Source of the DNA: Mucilaginibacter terrae
GTDB lineage: Bacteria; Bacteroidota; Bacteroidia; Sphingobacteriales; Sphingobacteriaceae
DNA: 64,000 nucleotides
Direction of reading: 5' to 3'
Assembly (NCBI RefSeq): GCF_031951985.1
Contig: NZ_JAVLVU010000001.1
Coordinates: forward strand, 4,092,001 to 4,156,000
Positions 27,601 through 35,134 of this stretch are shown here, piece after piece. The notes below the pieces were generated by a model, which saw only the letters and a program-made list of their open reading frames with translations, was not told where the DNA came from and searched no databases. Made by a program: the position numbers and the translations under genes. How positions within the stretch are numbered: position 1 is the stretch's first letter; each line of letters begins with the position of its first letter.

Positions 27601-28083
27601 CGGTTTTTTGTAACGCTTGTTCAGGTTGGTTAAGCCGGTATCAAGCTTTACAGTTATGGTGTCTTTACCGGGAGTCATGGCAAAACCTTCGCTCACGATC
27701 ATATCCAGCCTTGATATATTCTCGGCAAGCGAAAAATAAGCCTGAGGCTCCCAAGCCAGGTAAAAGCCAACGTTTAAGCGGCTGGCGTTATTAGGATATT
27801 TAAGCTGATGGCGTTTGAGTGCGCGACGGGTTTCTTCAATGCGTTGTTTTTCAACCTTAAAATCGCGGTACTCAGCCGATTTTTTTAATTTGCTCAGCTC
27901 AGCGGTGGTTAGTTTTTTTTGCGTGGGTACAAGATTGGGTAAGCTGGGGTACTGCTTAGAGGTAACCGTAATAGCAGCAGCCACCACACCACTTAAAAGA
28001 ACGATTATAATAAAGCGGCTAAGCCATTTAAAATTATTCCAACGTTTAGGGTTATCAGCCTGAAAAATCTGTTTATGAGCCAT
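24697..28083 (-). CDS. GH18-like / polysaccharide deacetylase / GT2 fusion protein
   Basis: 1128 residues from the ATG at 28083 (a GTG two codons upstream is less likely). Order: a membrane helix (about 25-45); a GH18-like glycosidase domain (about 95-420); a NodB polysaccharide deacetylase (about 488-690) with TFDDGPD and EIGNHTFFH metal motifs; helices near 710-745; a family 2 glycosyltransferase (about 765-1000) with CIDADTLL, EDCDLTMRI and QRFRW; and C-terminal helices. The layout suggests polymerisation of a GlcNAc-type polysaccharide by the cytoplasmic GT with deacetylation and trimming outside. The GH18 active-site strand (normally DGxDxDxE) reads RGLDLNFD, near residues 211-218, so that domain may bind rather than cleave. 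A stand-alone gene. Confidence 0.87.
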   Translation of the reverse strand: MAHKQIFQADNPKRWNNFKWLSRFIIIVLLSGVVAAAITVTSKQYPSLPNLVPTQKKLTTAELSKLKKSAEYRDFKVEKQRIEETRRALKRHQLKYPNNASRLNVGFYLAWEPQAYFSLAENISRLDMIVSEGFAMTPGKDTITVKLDTGLTNLNKRYKKPIIVRLTNYINKTNNTGGFDSKDVMRIVGNKKLRTAFINNIADKLTQYKLRGLDLNFDDIKNRKSADYLAFQRELYATLHEQGFLVTQSFWPEDDGYDLQFLQKNNDYLFAMAIDQHNESSNAGDVSHQHWVEEQLDAVCQKIPSNKIILTFAAGGYDWPENQYGRSIGYQQAVSTAAENKSQVIYDPESANLMYTYKGTDTLNHTVYFADAATNFNIIRMADDWATGGVALWRLGSEDPRLWSFFAKNLSTDSLRKTGIDLKKFSTVGLNQRIDYTGDGEVLDLITTPKPGQIDVDFDPKTFTITNQKYVKLPTKYVIRRYGYAPGKIVLTFDDGPDPNYTPRILDILKKENVPASFFVVGSMVEKNMPLLKRIYDEGYEIGNHTFFHPDISQISVQRVSFELNATRKLIESITGHSTVLFRAPFNADAEPQTIAEIIPVAKSKEENYINIGEFIDPHDWEPGVTADSIVARTIQQANNGSMLLLHDAGGDTREETIKALPRIIEYFKTHTYDGVHKYEFTTIADVLHKKKDDLMPPVKDDADTGVTGRLYDMFNVGLFYTNWVLLYLFLSAIFLAVGRIILIGILAMRQFAVNKKNPDHNVDVSALAPVSIIVPAYNEEVTAIKTIQSLLLLEYPEMEILFIDDGSKDKTFEIVNTAYQNHPSVRVLTKPNGGKASALNFGIQQAKYDFVVCIDADTLLKNDAIMHMMAYFTDAEIGAVAGTVKVGNETNMITRWQSIEYITAQNMDRRAFDLLNSITVVPGAIGAFRKEAVAKAGGFTTDTLAEDCDLTMRILKQGYIIRNAGEAIAYTEAPETIEMLLKQRFRWSFGVMQSFWKNREVLFNSKYKYFGMVGMPNILIFQIILPLFSPLADLMMIAGFFSDHPEKIFFFYLAFIVIDLLVAVIAFKMEKEDYRKLIYIIPQRFVWRQLMYYILFKSLRRALKGQHSGWGNLKRTGNVKVEQPKTD

Positions 28084-28158
28084 TGGCACTTAATAGGTTG
28101 CACAAAAAGGCAAAGCTAACGGTTTTAGGTGTAAACCGTATTAAAAGAAGATTAGTAA

Positions 28159-28320
28159 TTAAGTGCGGGGCTTGGGTGTGTCGATATCAGAGAAATCGAC
28201 CCCGCACTTACAGTTTGAGCCGCAGCCTTTTTTAACATACAAGCTACGGTATAGCATGCGGCCCACATAAATTATAGCGGCAGCAAACAGCAGTATGATA
28301 ATTATGGTTTGAAAACTCAT
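28159..28320 (-). CDS. Small Cys-rich membrane peptide (FeoB-associated type)
   Basis: 53 residues from ATG 28320 to a stop at 28159-28161. One helix (about 4-19, IIIILLFAAAIIYVG), then RMLYRSLYVKKGCGSNCKCG with three Cys, and a short polar tail. This matches the small FeoB-associated Cys-rich membrane proteins of Bacteroidota. No feoA or feoB gene is present in the window, so it is either an orphan or serves a remote iron transporter. Lies upstream of the fusion gene on the same strand with a 75-bp gap. Confidence 0.7.
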   Translation of the reverse strand: MSFQTIIIILLFAAAIIYVGRMLYRSLYVKKGCGSNCKCGVDFSDIDTPKPRT

Positions 28321-28515
28321 AGTGCAAAATTAAGAATTGTTATATAATGTTAACGTAAAAATGGCAGGATTGGTTCAGGGGCTTAAAATAATGGTTGTTT
28401 AACTTATTAAGTGCATTATAACCTTTAAATTCATAATATGTAACTGCTTGTTTATTAATTATATTCACAAAATTGTAAAAAGCTAACAACTCTTTTAAAT
28501 GCCATAAATTAAGCC

Positions 28516-28523
28516 TATCTTTG
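28516..28523 (+). promoter_or_regulatory. Putative Bacteroidota -7 box for typA
   Basis: TATCTTTG fits the TAnnTTTG consensus of the Bacteroidota primary sigma factor, 23 bases before the typA ATG. No clear -33 TTG is visible. AAGAGG at 28533-28538 is a possible weak ribosome-binding site. Confidence 0.55.
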
Positions 28524-28546
28524 CGCAAAATTTAAGAGGCATTTTC

Positions 28547-30361
28547 ATGCAAAATCAAATTCGTAATATTGCTATTATAGCACACGTTGACCACGGTAAA
28601 ACCACTTTGGTTGATAAAATCCTTCACAGCTGCGCAATTTTCCGCGACAATCAGGAAACCGGCGAGCTTATACTCGACAACAATGACCTGGAGCGCGAAC
28701 GTGGTATTACCATCGTTTCTAAAAACGTTTCGGTTCAGTATAAAGGCATCAAAATTAACATTATTGATACCCCTGGTCACGCCGATTTTGGTGGTGAGGT
28801 TGAGCGTGTATTAAAAATGGCCGATGGCGTTTTGTTATTGTGTGACGCCTTTGAAGGTGCCATGCCTCAAACCCGTTTTGTAACTCAAAAGGCTTTGGCT
28901 TTAGGCTTAAAACCAATTGTGGTTGTAAACAAGGTTGATAAAGAAAACTGTCGTCCTGAAGAAGTTTACGAACAAATTTTCGAATTGTTCTTTAACCTTG
29001 ATGCTACCGAAGAGCAACTGAATTTCCCGGTTATCTACGGTTCATCAAAGCAAGGTTGGATGAGCACCGACTATAAAGTTAAAACCGAAGATATCTTCCC
29101 GTTAATGGACGCTATCTTAGAAAATATTCCTCCTGCGCCAATTAGCGAAGGTACTTTGCAAATGCAGATCACTTCGTTAGATTACTCATCTTTCGTTGGT
29201 CGTATTGCAGTTGGCCGTGTTGCCCGTGGTACCATTAAAGAAAACCAGCCGGTATCTTTAGTAAAACGCGATGGCACTATCCAAAAATCACGTATTAAAG
29301 AGCTTTATACTTTCGAAGGTTTGGGTAAAGTTAAAGTTCAGGAAGTAAAATCGGGTGATATTTGCGCTGTTGTAGGTATTGATGGTTTTGATATTGGTGA
29401 TACCATTGCCGATTTTGAAAAACCGGAACAACTGGAAGTAATTCACATCGACGAGCCTACCATGAACATGTTGTTCACCATTAACACTTCACCGTTTTTT
29501 GGTAAAGAAGGCAAGTTTGTAACATCACGCCACCTGCGCGATCGTTTGTACAAAGAGATGGAGAAAAACCTGGCCTTAAAGGTTGTTGAAACAGAATCGC
29601 CTGACTCTTACTTAGTATACGGTCGTGGTATTCTTCACTTATCGGTATTGATTGAAACTATGCGTCGTGAAGGTTACGAGTTGCAGGTTGGTCAGCCACA
29701 GGTAATTGTTAAAGAAATTGACGGCGTTAAATGTGAGCCTATTGAGGTTTTAACTGTTGACGTACCTGGTGATGTTGCCGGTAAAGTAATTGAACTGGTA
29801 ACTCAACGTAAAGGTGATTTATTGGTAATGGAGCCTAAAGGCGATTTACAGCACCTGGAGTTTGATATTCCTGCACGTGGTATTATTGGTTTACGTAACA
29901 ACGTATTAACTGCAACCGGTGGCGAGGCTATTATGGCTCACCGCTTTAAAGCATACGAGCCTTGGAAAGGTGTTATTCCTGGTCGTGCAAACGGTGTATT
30001 GGTATCAATGGATACCGGTAAAACTACTGCATTCGCTATTGATAAATTACAAGATCGTGGCCGTTTCCACATCGATCCGGGAACCGATATTTACGAAGGT
30101 CAGATTTTGGGTGAGCACATCCGCGATAACGATTTGGTTATTAACTTAACTAAAGGTAAGCAGTTAACTAACATGCGTGCATCAGGTAGCGATACCAACG
30201 TGCGTATAGCACCTGCTATCAAATTCTCATTGGAAGAATCGATGGAGTACATACAGGCCGACGAGTACATTGAGGTAACTCCACAAAGTATCCGTATGCG
30301 TAAAATTTACCTGAGTGAAAACGAACGTAAAATCAACGCTAAAAAGTTTGTAAATCAATAA
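28547..30361 (+). CDS. typA: Ribosome-associated GTPase TypA/BipA
   Basis: A translational GTPase of 604 residues acting on the ribosome in stress adaptation and 50S assembly. The G domain has AHVDHGKTTLVDKIL (G1), ERERGITI (G2 region), DTPGHADFGGEV (G3) and VVNKVDK (G4). EF-G-like domains II, III and V follow, and the BipA-specific C-terminal domain holds PGRANGVLVSMDTGK and KGKQLTNMRASGSD. Length is normal. Monocistronic: its own promoter box precedes it and a strong terminator follows. Confidence 0.97.
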   Translation: MQNQIRNIAIIAHVDHGKTTLVDKILHSCAIFRDNQETGELILDNNDLERERGITIVSKNVSVQYKGIKINIIDTPGHADFGGEVERVLKMADGVLLLCDAFEGAMPQTRFVTQKALALGLKPIVVVNKVDKENCRPEEVYEQIFELFFNLDATEEQLNFPVIYGSSKQGWMSTDYKVKTEDIFPLMDAILENIPPAPISEGTLQMQITSLDYSSFVGRIAVGRVARGTIKENQPVSLVKRDGTIQKSRIKELYTFEGLGKVKVQEVKSGDICAVVGIDGFDIGDTIADFEKPEQLEVIHIDEPTMNMLFTINTSPFFGKEGKFVTSRHLRDRLYKEMEKNLALKVVETESPDSYLVYGRGILHLSVLIETMRREGYELQVGQPQVIVKEIDGVKCEPIEVLTVDVPGDVAGKVIELVTQRKGDLLVMEPKGDLQHLEFDIPARGIIGLRNNVLTATGGEAIMAHRFKAYEPWKGVIPGRANGVLVSMDTGKTTAFAIDKLQDRGRFHIDPGTDIYEGQILGEHIRDNDLVINLTKGKQLTNMRASGSDTNVRIAPAIKFSLEESMEYIQADEYIEVTPQSIRMRKIYLSENERKINAKKFVNQ

Positions 30362-30377
30362 GCATTGATCAGCATAT

Positions 30378-30417
30378 AAAACAACAAACCCCGGCAATAG
30401 TCGGGGTTTGTTGTTTT
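30378..30417. terminator. Bidirectional terminator between typA and the FkbM gene
   Basis: Perfect 16-base inverted repeat (30378-30393 and 30402-30417) with an 8-base loop. The arms run from A4 to CCCCG and back to T4, so it can serve both convergent genes. Confidence 0.9.
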
Positions 30418-30425
30418 ATAGTGTT

Positions 30426-31100
30426 TTACACTTGTTTAAACAGTAGCGTACGGAGCGTTTTGTTTACTATACGGTAACCCTGGTCGGCCAAAAAGCTGTG
30501 CGCTTCAGAGGCATCAAGGTGGCTAAAATTATCGTCAACATCTTCAACCAATACAAACTTCGGGCGGTACTTACTCCAGTTGTTCGATTGCAATACCTTT
30601 ACATCAAGCCCGGCCACATCAATGCTCATAAAATCAATAACAGATTGACCTGCGGGCAGGTGCTGGTTTAAAACCTCGGCAAGCGTATATATTTCAACCT
30701 CGGCTGTTTCAACTACGTGAAAGCTGCTTTGATCTTTATCGCGCTGGCGGGCGGTTGGCTCATCAAAAGTGTTAAAGGCCGAATCATTAAAACAGTAAAG
30801 CGTTTGTTTAGAATGTGCATCGCCTATACCAACGTTCAGATTAATATCGCGCTCGCGGTATTGGTTAAACAGCTGTATGGCGGTAGGCGTAGGTTCGATG
30901 TTGATACCGCGCCAGCCTTGCTCATAAAAATGCATAGTATTTGAAAACCGGAACGGGTGGTGCGCGCCAATATCGATAAAGAAGCCCTTGTAGTCTTCAT
31001 AGTTAGGTGTGCTCTCTTTTAAGAGGGAACGCAGCACCATGTCTTCGCCATCTTGAGAGTACGAATGCAGCGGTTTAAAATATGGATGGTCGGTTGTCAT
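30426..31100 (-). CDS. FkbM-family SAM methyltransferase
   Basis: About 224 residues from the ATG at 31100 (MTTDHPYFKPLHSYSQDGED). An upstream in-frame start would add 31 residues and run into the promoter region of the divergent flippase gene, so it is not preferred. FkbM traits are FFIDIGAHHPFRFSNT (motif I), NIEPTPTA and DFMSIDVAGLDVKVL. Members O-methylate sugars or other small groups. It probably belongs functionally with the glycan genes starting at 31223, transcribed divergently. Confidence 0.87.
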   Translation of the reverse strand: MTTDHPYFKPLHSYSQDGEDMVLRSLLKESTPNYEDYKGFFIDIGAHHPFRFSNTMHFYEQGWRGINIEPTPTAIQLFNQYRERDINLNVGIGDAHSKQTLYCFNDSAFNTFDEPTARQRDKDQSSFHVVETAEVEIYTLAEVLNQHLPAGQSVIDFMSIDVAGLDVKVLQSNNWSKYRPKFVLVEDVDDNFSHLDASEAHSFLADQGYRIVNKTLRTLLFKQV

Positions 31101-31205
31101 ATGCAAATGAATGTCTTCAATGGCAAAAAAAGCATAAAATATCCAAAATTCAGCATCATCATTCAGCTTAATGCATTTTAAGTGAGCGTACAACTACACA
31201 TTTTA

Positions 31206-31213
31206 TACATTTG
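31206..31213 (+). promoter_or_regulatory. Putative -7 box for the glycan operon
   Basis: TACATTTG matches TAnnTTTG and ends 9 bases before the flippase ATG, implying a very short 5' leader. No convincing -33 element. Confidence 0.5.
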
Positions 31214-31222
31214 CAATAAAAT

Positions 31223-32560
31223 ATGCGTATTCCAAGTATTCCCGGTTTCGATCAGCAGGCTTTTCAAAAGTATTTTAAAAATACAGGGATGCTCATGATG
31301 GCGCGTGTTGGCAGCATGGTTATTAAAATGGTGGTCAATACGTTTGTATTGTCGAGCTATTTGGGGCCAACTCAAAACGGTATACTCAATTACCCCATGA
31401 CCATTGTGGTTTTTTCCATGGCAGTAGCTGCCTTGGGTTTAGATGGCTTTGTTACCCGCGAACTCATCAATCATCCCGAAAGGAAATCGACCTTGTTAGG
31501 TACCGCCTTTTGGATGCGCTTGTTGGCAGGTGTAGTTACCTTACCGCTGGTGTATGTAGCTTACGAAGTTATCACACACTTTAAACACCTTAATACGCCG
31601 TTTACGTTTGTGCTTATAGTGGCGTTTACAGCCATTATACAGGCATTTAATATTATAGAGAGCTATTTTCAGGCTAAGGTGCAGGCCAAGTACATTATGT
31701 ATGTTCAGGTAGCGGGTAACCTTACCTCGGCAGGTATTAAACTTACCTTGGTGCTGTTGCATATGCCTCTCCTATGGTTTGTATATGCCTTATTGTTTGA
31801 TGCATTGATTATAGCCGTTGGATACATTATAGTTTACCGCAAAACCCATAACACGATTACCGAGTGGAAGTACAAAGCTCCGGTGGCTGCCTATTTGTTC
31901 AAAAAATCGTGGCCTTTGGCGTTTTCGGCTATACTGGTATCTATCTACATGAAAATAGATCAGGCTATGATAACCAGCTACCTGGGCGAAGCTGAATTGG
32001 GTATATATTCTACAGTGGTTAGTTTGAGCGAAAGTTTTTACTTTTTACCGGTTGCCGTGGTAACATCGGTATTCCCGGCAATAGTTTATGCGCGTAAAAC
32101 AGATATTGACCGCTACTACAAGCGGCTGCAAAATATGTATGACCTTATGGTTATAATTAGCTTGTCGGTAGCCATATTTATGACGTTTGCCTCATCATTT
32201 ATCTATAAAATAGCATTTCATAACCATCCTGAGTTTTGGTCCGGAGCACCGGTATTGGCCGTACACGTTTGGGCTGGCATATTTGTATTTTTAGGGAGCG
32301 CCAGCGGTCAATATTTAATTGCCGAGGGTTATTTTAAGCTGTCTATGTTGCGTACAGGGGTAGGGGCTTTGGTAAACATTATTCTTAATATTTACTTTAT
32401 TCCGGCGTACGGAATAATTGGAGCTGCTTATGCAACGCTGGTAGCCTATGCGGTAGCCACGTTTTTTATACTGCTTATACCAAAAACTCGTAGTCAGGGA
32501 GTGCAAATGTTAAAATCTTTATTCTTAATTTCACTTTTTCAAAAAGCATTTAATCGTTGA
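31223..32560 (+). CDS. Polysaccharide flippase (Wzx/MATE-like)
   Basis: 445 residues with about twelve to fourteen helices, of the oligosaccharide flippase superfamily. Typical stretches are the N-terminal ARVGSMVIKMVVNTFVLSSYLG and the central KIDQAMITSYLGEAELGIYS. It should move lipid-linked glycan units across the inner membrane. First gene of a tight operon: its TGA overlaps the TTG start of the next gene, which supports a shared pathway with the methyltransferases and glycosyltransferase downstream. Confidence 0.9.
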   Translation: MRIPSIPGFDQQAFQKYFKNTGMLMMARVGSMVIKMVVNTFVLSSYLGPTQNGILNYPMTIVVFSMAVAALGLDGFVTRELINHPERKSTLLGTAFWMRLLAGVVTLPLVYVAYEVITHFKHLNTPFTFVLIVAFTAIIQAFNIIESYFQAKVQAKYIMYVQVAGNLTSAGIKLTLVLLHMPLLWFVYALLFDALIIAVGYIIVYRKTHNTITEWKYKAPVAAYLFKKSWPLAFSAILVSIYMKIDQAMITSYLGEAELGIYSTVVSLSESFYFLPVAVVTSVFPAIVYARKTDIDRYYKRLQNMYDLMVIISLSVAIFMTFASSFIYKIAFHNHPEFWSGAPVLAVHVWAGIFVFLGSASGQYLIAEGYFKLSMLRTGVGALVNIILNIYFIPAYGIIGAAYATLVAYAVATFFILLIPKTRSQGVQMLKSLFLISLFQKAFNR

Positions 32561-33204
32561 GCAATTTTTCGTTACTAATAGATGTTCTGAAGCAGCCTAA
32601 AAGGCTGAAATCGTTGTTATCATTCAACAGCAAGGGGTATTTAAATACCATTGGCTGGTTCAATGCATTTGATACGCAGTCGCCGGTTGATGAAAAAGGC
32701 AATCCCATCCCATGGGTAACTTATTCTTTTATCGATTTTATTAAAGACCGCTTAAAGCCTGAGCATGCGGTGTTTGAATTTGGCTCGGGTAATTCAACCA
32801 TATTTTATGCACAGCGCACGGGTATTGTGGTATCGGTTGAACATGATAAAGAATGGTTCGACAAAATAACATCTACCAAACCCGAGAATGCCGAAATGAT
32901 TTTTTGCGAACTACAGCGCGACGGCGATTACTGCCGCATGCCGGTTAAACTGGGCGAGGAGTTTGATATTATTATTGTTGACGGCCGCGACCGGGTGAAC
33001 TGCTGCATTCAGGCTGTTGAGGCGCTTTCGGCAAACGGAGTTATCGTACTTGATGATTCGGAACGCCCCGGTTACCGCGATGGGATTAATTACCTGTTGG
33101 ATAAAGGCTTTAAGCAAATCCCGTTCAGCGGTATATCTCCGGGCTTGTTTTATTATAAAACCACCACAGTATTTTATAAACCTGATAACTGTTTAGGAAT
33201 ATAA
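32557..33204 (+). CDS. SAM methyltransferase-like protein of the glycan operon
   Basis: 215 residues from a TTG at 32557 overlapping the flippase stop (TTGA); no ATG occurs early enough to keep the N-terminus. Motif I is VFEFGSGNSTIFYA, followed by VSVEHDKEWF (acidic end of strand 2), then FDIIIVDGRDR and IVLDDSERPGY. This is a Rossmann methyltransferase of the class also seen in capsule clusters. The acceptor is unknown. Confidence 0.78.
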   Translation: MSNFSLLIDVLKQPKRLKSLLSFNSKGYLNTIGWFNAFDTQSPVDEKGNPIPWVTYSFIDFIKDRLKPEHAVFEFGSGNSTIFYAQRTGIVVSVEHDKEWFDKITSTKPENAEMIFCELQRDGDYCRMPVKLGEEFDIIIVDGRDRVNCCIQAVEALSANGVIVLDDSERPGYRDGINYLLDKGFKQIPFSGISPGLFYYKTTTVFYKPDNCLGI

Positions 33205-33208
33205 CCCC

Positions 33209-33982
33209 ATGGCCGATGACAAGCTGAGCGGCAATGTAAAAACTGCCTACGACGAATTTTACAAAACGCACGACGAAGCCTGGCGCATGCTGGGTGCCAA
33301 GTACAAAGCCCAGCATATTATCGACGTATGCAAAGGCCGCACGTTTGCCAAAGTGCTCGAAGTTGGCGCGGGCGATGGCAGCATCCTCAAAATACTTTCT
33401 GAACAAAATTTTGCGCCCGAGTATCACGCTGTCGAAATTTCGGATAGCGGGGTAGAGTACATCCAATCGCGTAATATTGGTAATTTAAAATCGGTACAGG
33501 TGTTTGATGGTTATCATTTACCTTTTGAAGACGACAGCTTCGACCTGATCATATTGTCGCACGTGCTGGAGCATGTAGAGCATGAACGCATGCTGCTCCG
33601 CGAACTGAAACGTGTGGCTAAAATGTGTGTTATCGAGGTTCCGCGCGATTACAAGAAGAATGTAGACGGGCGCATTAAGCATTTCCTGGCTTACGGACAC
33701 ATTAATGTTTATACGCCAACATCATTACGTTACCTGCTGCTTACAGAAGGTTTTAAGGTAGAAACAGACCTTACCTCCATGATTGAACCTGAGGTAACCA
33801 AGTTTAATACCTACATTAATCAAAAAAAGCCTAAGAGCTTTATTACCGATTTAAAGATAACTACCGAGTTTATGGTTAAAAGTGCTGTTGGTACCTTTTT
33901 AGGTAAAAACAAGCAGGAAGAGTTGGCCAATGCCTACACCGTGCTTTGCAGCAAAACCAATAAACAAGCCGATATTTTTTAA
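33209..33982 (+). CDS. Class I SAM methyltransferase
   Basis: 257 residues; start ATG 33209, 4 bp after the previous stop. Motif I VLEVGAGDGSILKIL, then HAVEISDSGVEYI, and LIILSHVLEHVEHE (the post-I region of Methyltransf_11-type enzymes). Probably modifies a sugar or carrier in the same glycan pathway; the exact acceptor is not deducible. Confidence 0.85.
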   Translation: MADDKLSGNVKTAYDEFYKTHDEAWRMLGAKYKAQHIIDVCKGRTFAKVLEVGAGDGSILKILSEQNFAPEYHAVEISDSGVEYIQSRNIGNLKSVQVFDGYHLPFEDDSFDLIILSHVLEHVEHERMLLRELKRVAKMCVIEVPRDYKKNVDGRIKHFLAYGHINVYTPTSLRYLLLTEGFKVETDLTSMIEPEVTKFNTYINQKKPKSFITDLKITTEFMVKSAVGTFLGKNKQEELANAYTVLCSKTNKQADIF

Positions 33983-33995
33983 GCCCCGATAAGCC

Positions 33996-34907
33996 ATGCA
34001 AAACCTGGCACCCATAGCCCTGTTTGTTTATAACCGGCCCGAGCATACGCGCCGCACCATCAGCTACCTGCAAAAAAACCAGTTGGCCGATGATTCGCGC
34101 CTGTTTATTTACTCGGATGGCGCCAAAACAAAGGCCGATGAAGATAAAGTAGATGAGATACGTCGCTATGCCCAAACGGTTACGGGCTTTAAATCGGTAA
34201 ATGTTATTGAGCGCGAAACTAATGTAGGGCTTGCCAATTCCATCATTAGCGGTGTGACACATTTGGTTAACGATTATGGCAAGGTTATCGTTTTTGAAGA
34301 CGACCTGCTATCATCGCCTTATACCCTGCAATATTTTAACGAAGCGTTAGACCGCTATGCCGCTAATGAAGAGGTAATGCACATTGGCGCATACATGTAT
34401 AACCTCAAAGCCCAGGGCTTAACACAATCCTTTTTTTACCGTGCGGCCACCAGTTGGGGTTGGGCCACCTGGGCCCGTGCCTGGAAAAACTTTGAACCCG
34501 ATGTTGACAAGCTTATACAACAGTTCGACAAAGAGAAAATAAACCAGTTTTCTATCGAAGGCACCATGAATTTCTGGAAGCAAATACAGCAGTTTAAGGC
34601 CGGTAAAAACAACTCCTGGGCTATACGCTGGTACGCTTCTATATTTTTAAAAGGTGGCTTAACGCTTAACCCGGCGCATTCGCTCATTCAAAATATTGGT
34701 CACGATGGCACAGGAGTGCATTCCAATAACGAGGATATTTACCAGGTGCAAGTTAGCCGTCAGCCGGTTACGTGGTTCCCATCGGTGTTGCAGGAAGACA
34801 AAAAGGCTTATGCGGCTATAAAACACTTCTTAAAAAACAGGAAAGGTACTTTGTTGCAGAGAGGGGTAAGATTTGTTAAGCAAATGAAGGAGAAATATTT
34901 GAGCTGA
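33996..34907 (+). CDS. Glycosyltransferase of the glycan operon
   Basis: 303 residues with a GT-A-like fold. It opens with APIALFVYNRPEHTRRTI, as in family 2-type transferases; the metal-binding acidic motif is FEDDLLSS, and WGWATWARAWKNF is a conserved aromatic block in similar proteins. Cytoplasmic, no helices. Last gene of the flippase-methyltransferase operon (14 bp spacing). Sugar and linkage unknown. Confidence 0.85.
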   Translation: MQNLAPIALFVYNRPEHTRRTISYLQKNQLADDSRLFIYSDGAKTKADEDKVDEIRRYAQTVTGFKSVNVIERETNVGLANSIISGVTHLVNDYGKVIVFEDDLLSSPYTLQYFNEALDRYAANEEVMHIGAYMYNLKAQGLTQSFFYRAATSWGWATWARAWKNFEPDVDKLIQQFDKEKINQFSIEGTMNFWKQIQQFKAGKNNSWAIRWYASIFLKGGLTLNPAHSLIQNIGHDGTGVHSNNEDIYQVQVSRQPVTWFPSVLQEDKKAYAAIKHFLKNRKGTLLQRGVRFVKQMKEKYLS

Positions 34908-34941
34908 TTTCAAATGTTCAATTTCGAAGTTTAAGATAAAC

Positions 34942-34968
34942 TGTCTTTGCGAGGTAGCATGCGCGACA
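34942..34968. repeat. Fragment of the TGTCTTTGCGAG repeat with shared flank
   Basis: TGTCTTTGCGAGG is followed 10 bases later by GCGACA, a collapsed copy of the element at 20018. The 16 bases at 34913-34928 are identical to those preceding that element at 19983-19998, so a larger unit was once duplicated. Nothing else is recognised in the 34908-35119 gap. Confidence 0.55.
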
Positions 34969-35119
34969 ATTAGCAAAACGCAAATGAGGCTCAAGTATCA
35001 TTACACTACGCCATCGTTATATACTTGTGCCAGCAGAAAAGCGGTAAGCCTACAACTATTAAAAACACTTTAAACATTCCCCTGACACCCAAACCTACCA
35101 CAGCGGCATCTTTTTTGAT

Positions 35120-35127
35120 TACATTTG
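35120..35127 (+). promoter_or_regulatory. Putative -7 box for mfd
   Basis: TACATTTG fits TAnnTTTG and ends 7 bases before the TTG start of mfd. A near-leaderless message is implied. No -33 TTG at the expected distance. Confidence 0.5.
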
Positions 35128-35134
35128 CATTGCT

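Noticed and set aside
28340..28528. 62-residue minus-strand frame upstream of typA
   Set aside because: AT-rich promoter region of typA, no ribosome-binding site, no recognisable family and no operon context.
31101..31193. Extended N-terminus of the FkbM methyltransferase
   Set aside because: The extra 31 residues have no family match and the DNA is the upstream region of the divergent flippase gene.
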